A DNA stretch of 57,139 nucleotides from Streptomyces albidus (ex Kaewkla and Franco 2022) (GTDB lineage: Bacteria; Actinomycetota; Actinomycetes; Streptomycetales; Streptomycetaceae). Under the pieces are notes generated by a model that ran no database searches, was not told where the DNA came from, and saw only the letters and a list, made by a program, of their open reading frames with translations. The position numbers were made by a program, and so were the translations under genes. Where the stretch lies: contig NZ_JACBXA010000013.1 of assembly GCF_013870515.1 (NCBI RefSeq), forward strand, positions 1 to 57,139. The letters run 5' to 3'. Positions 7,234 to 15,611 of this stretch are shown piece after piece; position 1 is the first letter of the stretch, and each line of letters starts with the position of its first letter.

Positions 7234-8318
7234 GTGTCGGCTGAACGCCGCTCGGGCGAGATCGGGGTTCTGGGAGCGGGCAGTGAAGGCCTCGCGCTTG
7301 CGGCCCACTTGGCGTCCCGAGGCGAGTCGGTGCACCTGCGCACCCGGTTCCCGGACCGGATCCGGACGATCGCGAGCGAGCGGTCCGTCCATGCGCGAGG
7401 TCTTCTCCAGGGGCGCTTCCCTCTGGCCGCTGTCGGAAGCGACCTGCGAGAGGTGGCCGGGCGGTGCGGGGTGCTGTTCGTCGCCGCCGTCACCACCGCC
7501 TACCGGCCCCTGGCCGCCGCGCTCGCACCGCACCTGGAGCCCGGTCACGTCGTGGTGCTCTTCTCCGGGAAGTTGTGCGGCACGGCCGAGTTCGGACATG
7601 CGCTGACCCGTTCCGGAGCGGCGCGGGTGGACGTCCTGGAGACGGACGCGCTCTTCGCGGCACGCACCTGGGGCGACGCAGGAGTGACCGTCCACGGGCA
7701 GAAGCAGTGGAACCTCTACACGGGGCTCGACCGGGACACGACCGAGCGCCACGGGACGCGAATGCGGCAGCTCTTCCCCGGACTTGAGCAGGCACGCAGC
7801 CAAGTGCAGCGCGGACTCACGGACTTCGGAGCCGTCGCCCACGTACCATCGCCCTCGCCAACATCAGCCGCATCGACCGTACCGAGGAACTGCTCTTCTA
7901 CCGCGAGGGGTTGTCCGAGCGGACGGTCGTCCTGATGGAGCGGGTGGAGCGGGAGTTCCAGCAGGTGGGTGAGGCCTACGACGCTCCGGTGCCGTCCATG
8001 GTGGAGTTGCTGGACCGCTACTACGGGTGCGAGGGCGACACCGTGCTGGAGGCGATGCGCAGCGTCCACGTGTACCGGGACATCACTGCACCGCGGTCCT
8101 TGAACCACCGGTTCCTGAAGGAGGACGTGGCGTCCACCCTCGTCCCCCTGACGCAGCTGGCCGAACGGGCGGCCGTGCCCACTCCGATGACCGACGCGCT
8201 CGTCAGCCTCTTCTCCGCACTCGGCGGTGAGGACTACCGGCGTACAGGGCGCACACTCGCGCGGCTCGGCTGGGAGGGCATGTCCCACGCCGAGATCCGC
8301 GCGGAGCTGAGCCGGTGA
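7234..8318 (+). pseudogene. Octopine/opine dehydrogenase-family protein, single-base frameshift
   Basis: The first frame (GTG 7234 to about 7843) gives an NAD(P)-binding Rossmann start, IGVLGAGSEGLALAAHLASRG. Similarity continues in a second frame from about 7845 (TIALANISRIDRTEELLFYR to 8318) with the C-terminal octopine-dehydrogenase pattern LNHRFLKEDV...LVPLTQLAE and YRRTGRTLARLGW. Loss of one base near 7844 (CACGT-ACCATC) explains the shift exactly. Intact enzymes reductively condense an amino acid with a 2-oxo acid to form opines. Either a true pseudogene or a sequencing error. It could once have belonged to the neighbouring isonitrile locus. Confidence 0.75.
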
Positions 8319-8596
8319 GCGGGCCGAGGCCGGTCGCACCGACCACACCGAACTCCCATGCCACGCCTTGCCGTTCATTCCTGTGACGGCACGACGCGCC
8401 GCTGCGTGAGCCCTCCCGCACTGAGGCGGAAGGGGCTCACGGTCACTCGACGGCGCATTTCGATCTCCCCCACTTTCCGCCTTCCCGACGTGTCGGCCTG
8501 CGGCATGACACCGCATGACACTTCTCCGCTCGGAAATTCCCGGCCCGTGAGGTGAATCGGCGTACGGCAAGCGGGGGCTGACGCGCGTGGGGTTTC

Positions 8597-8644
8597 ACAT
8601 TCGGCGTGTGCCGGGCGATCACATTCGGCGTGTGCCGGGCGACC
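8597..8644. repeat. 24-bp tandem duplication
   Basis: Two head-to-tail copies of a 24-base unit beginning ACATTCGGCGTGTGCCGGGC, differing at one base near the end (ATC versus ACC). It lies in the roughly 700 bp between the opine dehydrogenase remnant and the FG-GAP gene. Nothing else obvious occupies 8319-8596. Confidence 0.8.
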
Positions 8645-8674
8645 ACGGTCGGCGAAATGCAGAGGGGCGGTGCC

Positions 8675-8884
8675 ATGCGTGTGTCCACATGCCTGTGTGC
8701 CTGCGGTACGAAAACCCGCGTCCCCAACTCCGTCCCGCCAGTGGTGACTTCGCCCCGAAGGCGAAACAGGACCGAGGGTGCGGTGATCAACTCGGTCTGC
8801 GTCTCCTGCGATCACGCGAAGGAAGAATCGGTCACGACCGCAACCACGACCCCCTCTCGCTTGTCCTGTCTGTGTAAGCCGTGA
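8675..8884 (+). CDS. Possible cysteine-rich 69-residue protein (hypothetical)
   Basis: Small open frame starting ATG 8675 with a GAGGGG stretch eight bases upstream. It encodes seven cysteines grouped as CLCAC (residues 6-10), CVSC (middle) and CLC (end), with basic and Thr-rich spacers. The paired-cysteine layout resembles a small zinc protein or disulphide-rich peptide, but no family is recognised. GC3 is about 75%, lower than the flanking genes, and an overlapping +2 frame is also open, so it may be chance. Confidence 0.25.
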   Translation: MRVSTCLCACGTKTRVPNSVPPVVTSPRRRNRTEGAVINSVCVSCDHAKEESVTTATTTPSRLSCLCKP

Positions 8885-9016
8885 CACGCGCCCGAGATCG
8901 ACAACCGCATTGCTTGCGGGGCGAGTTGACGGCACCACCGACCAACGCGACCAGCCATCCCCCTCGCTCCCGGCGCCGTCCGGGTTGGCCGCTGACCACG
9001 ACCAACTGGAGGATCC

Positions 9017-10531
9017 GTGCTTCCACGACGCAGACTCGTCACCGTTCCCAAGGCCGCAGCTGTCGCCGCGCTCGTCACCGGATGCGCCGTCCTGGCGGTC
9101 CAGGCCGGGGCCGTACCGCTGCCGCACGACGACGACAGCCGCCCGGGGCGCGGCCTCGTCGCCTCACAGGCGCGTGCCGGAGCGGATGCCGGAGCGCAGC
9201 GCCCTGCCGGGCTCGCGCCGAAGGCCGACTTCAACAAGGACGGTTACGGGGACTACGCCGTCTCGGCTCCGAAGGGCGCCGTCGGCGCGAAGAAGAAGGC
9301 GGGCTACGTGGCCGTCGTCTACGGATCCGCGGACGGCGCCGACATCGGCCACCGGCAGATCCTCAATCTGGACAGCCCGGGAGTCGCCGGTGCGGCCGCG
9401 GCCGACGACGAGTTCGGGGACCGCAGCGTCGCGCGTGACCTCAACGGCGACGGCTTCACGGATCTCGCTGTCGGCGCCAGCAACTACTACGAGCCGGACA
9501 GGCGGTTCGTCACCATCCTGTGGGGCGGCGCGAGCGGGCTGACCTCCGGCACCCGCCTCACCGGTGTCGAGTGGCTCGACGGCCGCGAGATGACGGCGGG
9601 CGACTTCGACGGGGACGGCAAGGGCGACCTGGTCGCCACCGGCCAAGGCGGCGCCATGCACGTCTTCTACGGCCCGATCAGCAAGGACGGCACCGCCGCA
9701 AAGGTCACCCCGCTGCCCGGTCAGGACTCGACCGGTGTGAACGTCGTCGCCGGGGACATGACCGGCGACGGCAAGGACGACCTGGTCAGCATGCACGTCT
9801 ACGAAGAGAGCGCGGAAGGCAGCCTGTTCTGGAAGGGGAGCGGCAAGGGGCTCGGCGGTGAGCCCAAGCGGCTGGAGTCCGCGGCCACGGGGACGGTCGG
9901 CGACCTCGACGACGACGGCTACGGCGACCTGGTGATGCGCATCATCCCCGACGACGCCGCCGACCTGCTCGAAGAGGACGAGGGCACCGTGAAGGTCTAC
10001 TACGGCTCGCCCGAAGGGCCCGGCGGCAAGGGCACCACGGTCAACCAGGACTCTCCCTCGATGCCCGGAGCCGGCGAGAAGGGCGACCAGTTCGGCTACG
10101 ACCTCACCGCGGGGGACGTCAACGGGGACGGTCACGCCGACATCGGCGTCGGCGTCCCGTACGAGACGCTCGGGTCCGGCAGCGCCCGTAAGAACACGGG
10201 CACGGCGATCCTGCTGCGGGGCGGCAAGCGCGGCACGTTCGGAACAGGTGCGCAGGTCGTCTCGCAGGACGGCTACGGCGTGCCCGGCAAGGCCGAGGCC
10301 GGGGACCTGTTCGGTAGCACCGTCACGCTGCGGGACCTCGACGACGACGGCCTGGACGAGTTGGGCATCGGCGCACCCGGCGAGTACGGCAACGCCCAAC
10401 GCTCCGGCGCAGGCTGGGTGCTGCGCGGCACGCCCGGCGGGCTGGGGGCGGAGGGAGCCGTCTCCTTCAACCCGGGCGACCTGAAAGCACCGTCCGCGGG
10501 TGCTCAACTCGGGCGCTGGTCCGCGGAGTAG
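9017..10531 (+). CDS. Secreted FG-GAP/VCBS repeat (integrin-like beta-propeller) protein
   Basis: Protein of 504 residues with a basic N terminus and hydrophobic signal segment (AAAVAALVTGCAVLAVQAGA), so exported and possibly surface-held. At least six FG-GAP blades follow, each with a calcium-loop motif such as DFNKDGYGDYAV, DLNGDGFTDLAV, DFDGDGKGDLVA, DVNGDGHADIGV and DLDDDGLDELGI. The repeats form an extracellular beta-propeller binding Ca2+ and proteins or glycans. GTG 9017 follows GGAGGA by a short spacer. A strong hairpin after the stop suggests a monocistronic message. A paralogue lies at 15612-17111, with sigma-related genes between. Confidence 0.9.
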   Translation: MLPRRRLVTVPKAAAVAALVTGCAVLAVQAGAVPLPHDDDSRPGRGLVASQARAGADAGAQRPAGLAPKADFNKDGYGDYAVSAPKGAVGAKKKAGYVAVVYGSADGADIGHRQILNLDSPGVAGAAAADDEFGDRSVARDLNGDGFTDLAVGASNYYEPDRRFVTILWGGASGLTSGTRLTGVEWLDGREMTAGDFDGDGKGDLVATGQGGAMHVFYGPISKDGTAAKVTPLPGQDSTGVNVVAGDMTGDGKDDLVSMHVYEESAEGSLFWKGSGKGLGGEPKRLESAATGTVGDLDDDGYGDLVMRIIPDDAADLLEEDEGTVKVYYGSPEGPGGKGTTVNQDSPSMPGAGEKGDQFGYDLTAGDVNGDGHADIGVGVPYETLGSGSARKNTGTAILLRGGKRGTFGTGAQVVSQDGYGVPGKAEAGDLFGSTVTLRDLDDDGLDELGIGAPGEYGNAQRSGAGWVLRGTPGGLGAEGAVSFNPGDLKAPSAGAQLGRWSAE

Positions 10532-10551
10532 GGCACACGCACCGACCGGCA

Positions 10552-10605
10552 GACGGCCCGCTGAGGACGGACCCGCGCGATGGGGGCCCTCCTCGGCGGG
10601 CCGTC
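10552..10605 (+). terminator. Stem-loop terminator after the first FG-GAP gene
   Basis: A 16-bp stem (GACGGCCCGCTGAGGA with TCCTCGGCGGGCCGTC; one G-U pair) with a 22-base loop, starting 21 bases after the stop. There is no T-run, as usual for high-GC actinomycete terminators. Confidence 0.6.
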
Positions 10606-11214
10606 CGGCACGTCCACGGCCGTCCGGCATACGCAACCGGGGCCTCGCCCGCGTCACGCGGATCAAGTACCGTCAGCCGCGGTGATCCACATGCGGCCCG
10701 CCGTTACCAAGGGCGCTGCCCGGTCCCTTTGTTGAGGAGTTCCGGCATTTTGGGACGGTGCGCTCCCGTTTGACGAATTCCCCGTCCTTTGTGGCACCGC
10801 CGCTCACCGTTCCAGACGCATGGCCGGTGCCCGGTGTTCCGGACCGGTTGAAGTCTTTGCCCGATGAATGGCAACTTCATTGGATCGACCACGGGTGCAC
10901 TTCTACGCCGGATTCGCCCATCGCTGTCCCCGGGCGGTAATTCGCGGCGTCGGGCCGCCCTCCGGAAATGGGCAGACGGACGAATCGCCACCACTCGCCA
11001 CCAACTCACTCGCTGACTTCATCGCCTTTGGCCAAAGGCTGCGCTGGCTATGGCGCTCGGGCCCCGATTGCGCTGGACTTGACGCCGACCACCCAGGAAT
11101 CGACGCGGAACCCGGCGTCGAGCCCGCGCGCGAAGCATTCGTCTTCACCCAGCCACCTTCGTGCCCCACAACGGAGACGCCGTGAACCGCCGGGAGTTGA
11201 TCGGGGGAAAACGG
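10606..11214. other. Intergenic region, about 600 bp, no supported gene
   Basis: Only short, low-bias open frames are present (for example 10758-10940). The stretch 10735-10900 is less GC-rich than its surroundings and probably contains the promoter of the sigma-like/LamG gene. A 16-bp perfect palindrome lies at 11024-11039. Confidence 0.5.
11024..11039. promoter_or_regulatory. 16-bp perfect palindrome upstream of the sigma-like/LamG gene
   Basis: GCCTTTGGCCAAAGGC is perfectly self-complementary and lies about 175 bp upstream of the gene start. A dyad of this size in promoter DNA suggests a dimeric regulator site; no regulator is assigned. Confidence 0.35.
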
Positions 11215-13167
11215 ATGGATTACGCATACCTCGCCGACGCCGACCTGCTCCACCTCGTGTGGGAAGGAGGAGAGGCCTCCTACCCTGCCGTGCAGGAGCT
11301 CGAACGGCGTCACTTCCCTGCCGTGCGCGCTTTCGCAGCAGTCAGTGCCGCAGGCCCGCAGGCCGTCGACGAACTGGCGTACCAGGCGTGGCACGCAGCG
11401 CTGCGGCAGCAGGTCGACAGCGGAGCCGTACGTCCCCGTGCGCTCTCCTCGGTTCTGCGCACGGCGTCCGGATGGGTCCGGGGGAACCATCGGGTCGTGT
11501 TGAACCCGCAACTGGCCGCCTGGATCGAGACCAACGGCCCGGTGATGCTGGGGAACACCGCGACCGCGGGATTCCGCACCCCGTCACTCGTGGCACGGGC
11601 CTTCGCCGGTCTTCCGTTCCGCAGCCAGACGATCCTGTGGCACCAGAAGGTCGAGCACGACGACATCGCGCTGATCGCCGGGTTGATCGGAACGGGCCCC
11701 GAAGAGGTGTCCGTATTCAGCGGCGCGGCACAGGGGGAGCTCTACAACGGGTACGTCCAGATCCTCCGGGAGGGGATGTCGGACGAGTGCCGCCGTTACC
11801 ACCGGCTGGTCCTGGCCTACGCGGAGTCGAGGTCCAGCAACATCGAGGTCCAGGTCGCGCCGCACCTGGACCGCTGCCCCCGTTGTGCCCAGGCCGTCGC
11901 CGACCTCGGGGGTGTGCGGCACGAATGCGGCACGCTGCTGGGGCAAGCGCTGCTGCCTTGGGGCGGCGCGGACTATGCCGTTCGCGCGATGAACGAGAGG
12001 GCCGCTCGGGAGAACTCGATGCCCGGAGCGGGCAGTCCGGGTCTTCCTGGAATCCCGGGTGCCCCGGCGCTCAGGGCCCTGCCCGCCGGCAGCCAGACGT
12101 CCGAGCCGCTGGTGCCCGACTACGCCGAGCTCGGAAGTCAGGGGATCGACGACCGGGCGACCGGCACGGGCCGGCATGCGGCCCTCGGCGCCGAGGGGCT
12201 CGTCCCGCGCAAGAAGGGCAGGCGGCGTACCGAACTGGTCGTGCGAGGCGTGGCGGCGGCCGGCGTCTTCGCTGTGGGCACTGCTCTCGCCTTCAGCTTC
12301 GTCGGGGACTCCACCACGGAGGAGCCGCAGAGCAAGGGAACGGCGCCGTCGGCCAAAGCTGAGTTGCCGTCCCCTCCCGCCAAGAGCCGCCCCAGCCCCT
12401 CCCGTTCGGACAAGGCGAGATCGACGGCGAGGTCCATCGCGAAGCCCACTTCGAAGCCGTCCAAGAGCAAGCCCGAGCCGTCCCAGCCCAGCAAGAGCCG
12501 GCCTGCCCCACCGGCGTCCGTCGACAACGCGTCGGTGGAGTGGCTGTTCAACAAGGTCAGCGGCAGCGGTGTGACGCCCGACAGCTCGGACAACAACAAG
12601 GACGGGACGCTCTTCGGCGCGGCTCGGCCAAGACCCGTGAACGGGGGAGCGCTCGCGTTCGACGGGCAGCAGTTCGTCGGGGCGAGAGGTCCCCTGGTCG
12701 ACACGAGCGGGAGCTTCACCGTCTCGGCGCGGGTCAAGCTGGACCGCACGGACTTCTCGCAGACGGTGGTGAGCCAGGACGCGACGGATTCCAGCGCCTT
12801 CATGCTCCAGTACGACGCGGGTGAGTCCCAGTGGGAGATGCGGATCCCGGGGCGGGACTCGTCCGACGCGGAGGGGGACGACGCCGACGAGGCCACATCG
12901 GCGTCGAAGCCCGAGGCGGGCGAGTGGACCCACCTGACCGGTGTCTACGACGACGCCGACAACGAGGTCCGCCTGTACGTCGACGGCCGCCTCGGTGAAA
13001 CCGTCAGCCGCAAGGAAGACTTCAAGTCCGAGGGGACCTTCGCTGTCGGACGGGCGCTGTCGAACAACGAGTTCTTCCAGGGAGTCGACGGGACCATCGA
13101 CGACGTCCGGGCGTTCGGGCGGGCCGTCTCCTCGGCGGAAGCGAAGACCCTGGCACGCAAGTCCTGA
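11215..13167 (+). CDS. Sigma-like / zinc anti-sigma-like / TM / LamG fusion protein
   Basis: About 650 residues with unusual modular order. Residues 1-210 resemble a sigma-70-type helical region (YLADADLLHLVWEGGEASY; VDELAYQAWHAAL). H217-x3-C221-x2-C224 is a ZAS anti-sigma zinc signature. A single transmembrane helix (VAAAGVFAVGTALAFSFV) lies at about 343-362. A Pro/Ser/Lys linker leads to a LamG jelly-roll (residues 440-650: ALAFDGQQFV, SFTVSARVKL, EWTHLTGVYD, GTIDDVRAFGR), predicted outside the cell. It may couple a surface glycan or protein signal to transcription. ATG 11215 has GGGGGA upstream; GTG 11161 and 11182 are alternatives. Confidence 0.8.
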   Translation: MDYAYLADADLLHLVWEGGEASYPAVQELERRHFPAVRAFAAVSAAGPQAVDELAYQAWHAALRQQVDSGAVRPRALSSVLRTASGWVRGNHRVVLNPQLAAWIETNGPVMLGNTATAGFRTPSLVARAFAGLPFRSQTILWHQKVEHDDIALIAGLIGTGPEEVSVFSGAAQGELYNGYVQILREGMSDECRRYHRLVLAYAESRSSNIEVQVAPHLDRCPRCAQAVADLGGVRHECGTLLGQALLPWGGADYAVRAMNERAARENSMPGAGSPGLPGIPGAPALRALPAGSQTSEPLVPDYAELGSQGIDDRATGTGRHAALGAEGLVPRKKGRRRTELVVRGVAAAGVFAVGTALAFSFVGDSTTEEPQSKGTAPSAKAELPSPPAKSRPSPSRSDKARSTARSIAKPTSKPSKSKPEPSQPSKSRPAPPASVDNASVEWLFNKVSGSGVTPDSSDNNKDGTLFGAARPRPVNGGALAFDGQQFVGARGPLVDTSGSFTVSARVKLDRTDFSQTVVSQDATDSSAFMLQYDAGESQWEMRIPGRDSSDAEGDDADEATSASKPEAGEWTHLTGVYDDADNEVRLYVDGRLGETVSRKEDFKSEGTFAVGRALSNNEFFQGVDGTIDDVRAFGRAVSSAEAKTLARKS

Positions 13168-13229
13168 CCACATGACGCGTGTTGAGCCCCGGAGCCCGCA
13201 CCGTGGACAGCCGCCGTGGACTGCACCTG

Positions 13230-13269
13230 CGCAACGCCCCGTACCGGACCCCGGTACGGGGGCGTTGCG
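13230..13269 (+). terminator. Hairpin terminator after the LamG gene
   Basis: A 16-bp stem (CGCAACGCCCCGTACC paired with GGTACGGGGGCGTTGCG, one bulged G) begins 63 bases after the stop. With the hairpin at 13343-13376 it separates two convergent genes. Confidence 0.65.
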
Positions 13270-13342
13270 GACTCCGCACCGACGGCACGTGCGGTCGTGC
13301 CGGGAGGCCCGCACCTCGACGGCACGGGCCCCCCAGGTGAGC

Positions 13343-13376
13343 GGTAGCCGCAGCCCCCCGTGCCGCTGCGGCTACC
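13343..13376 (-). terminator. Hairpin terminator after the CU044_5270-type gene
   Basis: Perfect 11-bp stem GGTAGCCGCAG/CTGCGGCTACC with a 12-base loop, 9 bases beyond the stop of the minus-strand gene. Confidence 0.65.
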
Positions 13377-13385
13377 TGGTCGGTG

Positions 13386-14459
13386 TCAACGCCTGGGCCG
13401 TTGCTTGACCTTGTCGACGACGGCGAAGTCGGTCACCCAGATGAACTGCTCGTAGCTCTTCTTGTTGTCCAACGTGGTGCGGATGTCCCTGTCGCCGACG
13501 TATTCGTAGCCGTCCTCGTCGAAGAGGAGCATCTGCTCCTTGGAGAACTTGCGGTCGTAGGCGACCCCCACCGCAGGGCGCCCCTTGCCGTCCACCACGC
13601 CTGAAGTGGCCTTCATCCCGGGGACCTTGGCAAGGGCCTCGTATGCGGCCGGGCGCAGGCCCTTGGGCGCCACCTCTCGTGTCGCCAATCCCTTCAAGGT
13701 GAACTGGAGCATGTACCAGTCCTGCTTCTTGATGTCTTTCAGCGAGTCCGGCTTCTTCCCCACCCCGGCGGGCCCCTTCGCCAGGTAGCGGATCAATTCG
13801 TCGGGGTCCGTGGAGAGTTCCTCCAACGCCTTCCAGCCGGGTCGCGGAAATGTGGACTCGTTCCTGCCCAACGGCTCCACCCACGTGCCCGTGCCGCCGA
13901 TCTCGTCCACCCACCCGCGCTTGGTCCTGTCCACCGAGTCCCAGTTCTCGGCCGTCCTCCTCTCGGTCTTACCGGTCTTGCGGTCGGTCTCCTTGACGGT
14001 CTCCTTGGTGTAGACGAACTGGTCGTCCCGCGGGACGTCGAGCTCCGCGCCCTTCTCCGCCTCCCGCACACGGTCGGCAGCGGCGTTGAGCACCTTCTTC
14101 GCGCTGACCGTCTTCGTACGTGCGACGTCCGAGCCGGGCCGTGCCGAACCGCCTTGCCGGTCACCGATGTTGCCGGCGACGACGACCGTCGTGGTGACCG
14201 CGACCGCCGCAGCGGCGGCCACCACGACACCCAGCATCGGCCGCCGGCGGAAGAGCCCCCGGGAGTCCTGCCCGGAGTGACCCGTGATCTCGACCTCGTT
14301 CATGGTTCCCCCTGTCGGTGATGGATCCGAGGCGGTCCTGGACGCTGACGCCTCCTCGTCGATCGCGGCTTGGAGCCGCTCCCGGCCGGTGGTCAGCCGG
14401 TCCGGGCCGGGGCGAGAGATCTCCGCCCGCATGTGCCGAAGCGTTGTCATCTCATCCAC
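13386..14459 (-). CDS. CU044_5270-family membrane protein, partner of the sigma factor
   Basis: About 357 residues: a cytoplasmic N terminus of about 70 residues, one transmembrane helix (MLGVVVAAAAAVAVTTTVVVAG), and an extracytoplasmic domain with lysine- and aspartate-rich repeats. This is the layout of CU044_5270-family proteins commonly encoded after ECF-like sigma factors. GTG 14459 overlaps the sigma gene stop by eight bases and is preceded by GAGGAG at ideal distance; ATG 14450 lacks a good SD. Coupled translation and the single TM suggest an anti-sigma-like or signal-relay role. That is inference, as the catalytic or binding function of the family is not established. Confidence 0.75.
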   Translation of the reverse strand: MDEMTTLRHMRAEISRPGPDRLTTGRERLQAAIDEEASASRTASDPSPTGGTMNEVEITGHSGQDSRGLFRRRPMLGVVVAAAAAVAVTTTVVVAGNIGDRQGGSARPGSDVARTKTVSAKKVLNAAADRVREAEKGAELDVPRDDQFVYTKETVKETDRKTGKTERRTAENWDSVDRTKRGWVDEIGGTGTWVEPLGRNESTFPRPGWKALEELSTDPDELIRYLAKGPAGVGKKPDSLKDIKKQDWYMLQFTLKGLATREVAPKGLRPAAYEALAKVPGMKATSGVVDGKGRPAVGVAYDRKFSKEQMLLFDEDGYEYVGDRDIRTTLDNKKSYEQFIWVTDFAVVDKVKQRPRR

Positions 14460-15063
14460 GGTTGAACTCCTCGCGTGCCGCGGTGGGGTCGACTCCACCG
14501 AGCGCTTTCCGGACCTTCTTGCGAGCCCGGTTCAGTCGGGAGCGCACCGTCCCGACGGGAATCTCCAGCGCCTGTGCCACCTCGTCGTAGGTCAGCGACT
14601 CCCACGCGACCAGCAGAAGCACGTCCCGGTCGCCCTTGCTGAGCCGAGCCAGAGCCGCACCCAGCTGCCGGGCCACCGCGGCCGCGGCCACCCGGCTGTC
14701 CGAGCGCTCGTGGTGTCCTTCGACCACGGGGTCGACCGCGGTCCTGGCCAGCACGCGGTACTGCATGACCTCCGAACGCCGGTGTCCGGCGATCAAGTTG
14801 CTGGCTATCCCGTAGAGCCACGGGCGTGCGGCACCCCGCGACGGGTCGAAGCGGTCCCGGCGGCGGAACGCGACCAGAAAGGTCTCCGCCACGACGTCGT
14901 CCGCAGCGGAGTCCCCCAGGCGTCGCGCGGCATATCTGTGAATGTCCGGCGCGTGCCGGTCGTACAGTTCGGCGAACCGCTGCGGATCGGTCTGTGACGC
15001 CTGCACCAGGACCGAGTCCTCCAAGGGGTCCGGCCGGCGCTCCACATGGGAGGGCGCTGTCAC
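14452..15063 (-). CDS. ECF-type RNA polymerase sigma factor
   Basis: Protein of 203 residues. Region 2 is at about 25-90 (RFAELYDRHAPDIHRYAARRLG; AETFLVAFRRRDRF; ARPWLYGIASNLI) and region 4 at 135-195 (LTYDEVAQALEIPVGTVRSRLNRARKKVR), so it is a group 4 sigma factor without region 3. GTG 15063 gives the family-typical N terminus with GGAG seven bases upstream; the open frame continues to 15309 without homology. It directs polymerase to stress or surface genes and is coupled to the CU044_5270-type gene downstream. The divergent FG-GAP gene at 15612 is a possible target. Confidence 0.9.
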   Translation of the reverse strand: MTAPSHVERRPDPLEDSVLVQASQTDPQRFAELYDRHAPDIHRYAARRLGDSAADDVVAETFLVAFRRRDRFDPSRGAARPWLYGIASNLIAGHRRSEVMQYRVLARTAVDPVVEGHHERSDSRVAAAAVARQLGAALARLSKGDRDVLLLVAWESLTYDEVAQALEIPVGTVRSRLNRARKKVRKALGGVDPTAAREEFNRG

Positions 15064-15611
15064 ATCGGGCTCCGTTCGTCTCGCCTCGCCGGGCGAACAC
15101 CGAGCCCGGTCACTCCCTACTCCGCACGAGCCCGCAATCGAGTTCACGGTCGTTCTCACCGTCCTTCCCGGAAGGCTCCGGCGAGGAAGGCCATCGGCGC
15201 GGTTCGCTGGGCTGCGGGAGCCGGCACGAAGGTATCCGTCAACCCGGCGCCGTCGAAGGCGAGTTCGCCTCGGAGCCCACGTCCTCCCCGCGGGTACGGG
15301 CAGCGGCACGGCGGCGCTCAGCGGTCGGGGCCGCAGGTCACGTACAACCCTGGACGGTCTTCAGTGGTCTTCCAGGTGACTTGAGTTCGGGGCATTGCCC
15401 TCATCGCGCTACAAAGCGGGCAGGCCGCACGCGATTCCGCGCCGTTCCGCGGCGGACGCGTCGGCGACACCCAGGCCCTCCCGGGCACCTGCACCGGTCC
15501 GTGCTCCGGCGTCCTGCCGGGGCCGACCGGGCAACTCTCGCCCCGCCCGCGCACATCCACCGCAGCTGAAACGGACGTCGCAGGCACCTAGGGGACCAAG
15601 GAGGTTCTCCT
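15064..15611. other. Divergent intergenic region, about 550 bp
   Basis: Separates the sigma factor from the second FG-GAP gene. The open frames here have poor codon bias or are upstream extensions of the flanking genes. It probably holds both promoters; no operator or hairpin is convincing by eye. Confidence 0.45.

Noticed and set aside
11584..13314. 576-codon minus-strand frame opposite the LamG fusion gene
   Set aside because: Antisense shadow without recognisable domains; the plus frame has zinc, TM and LamG signatures.
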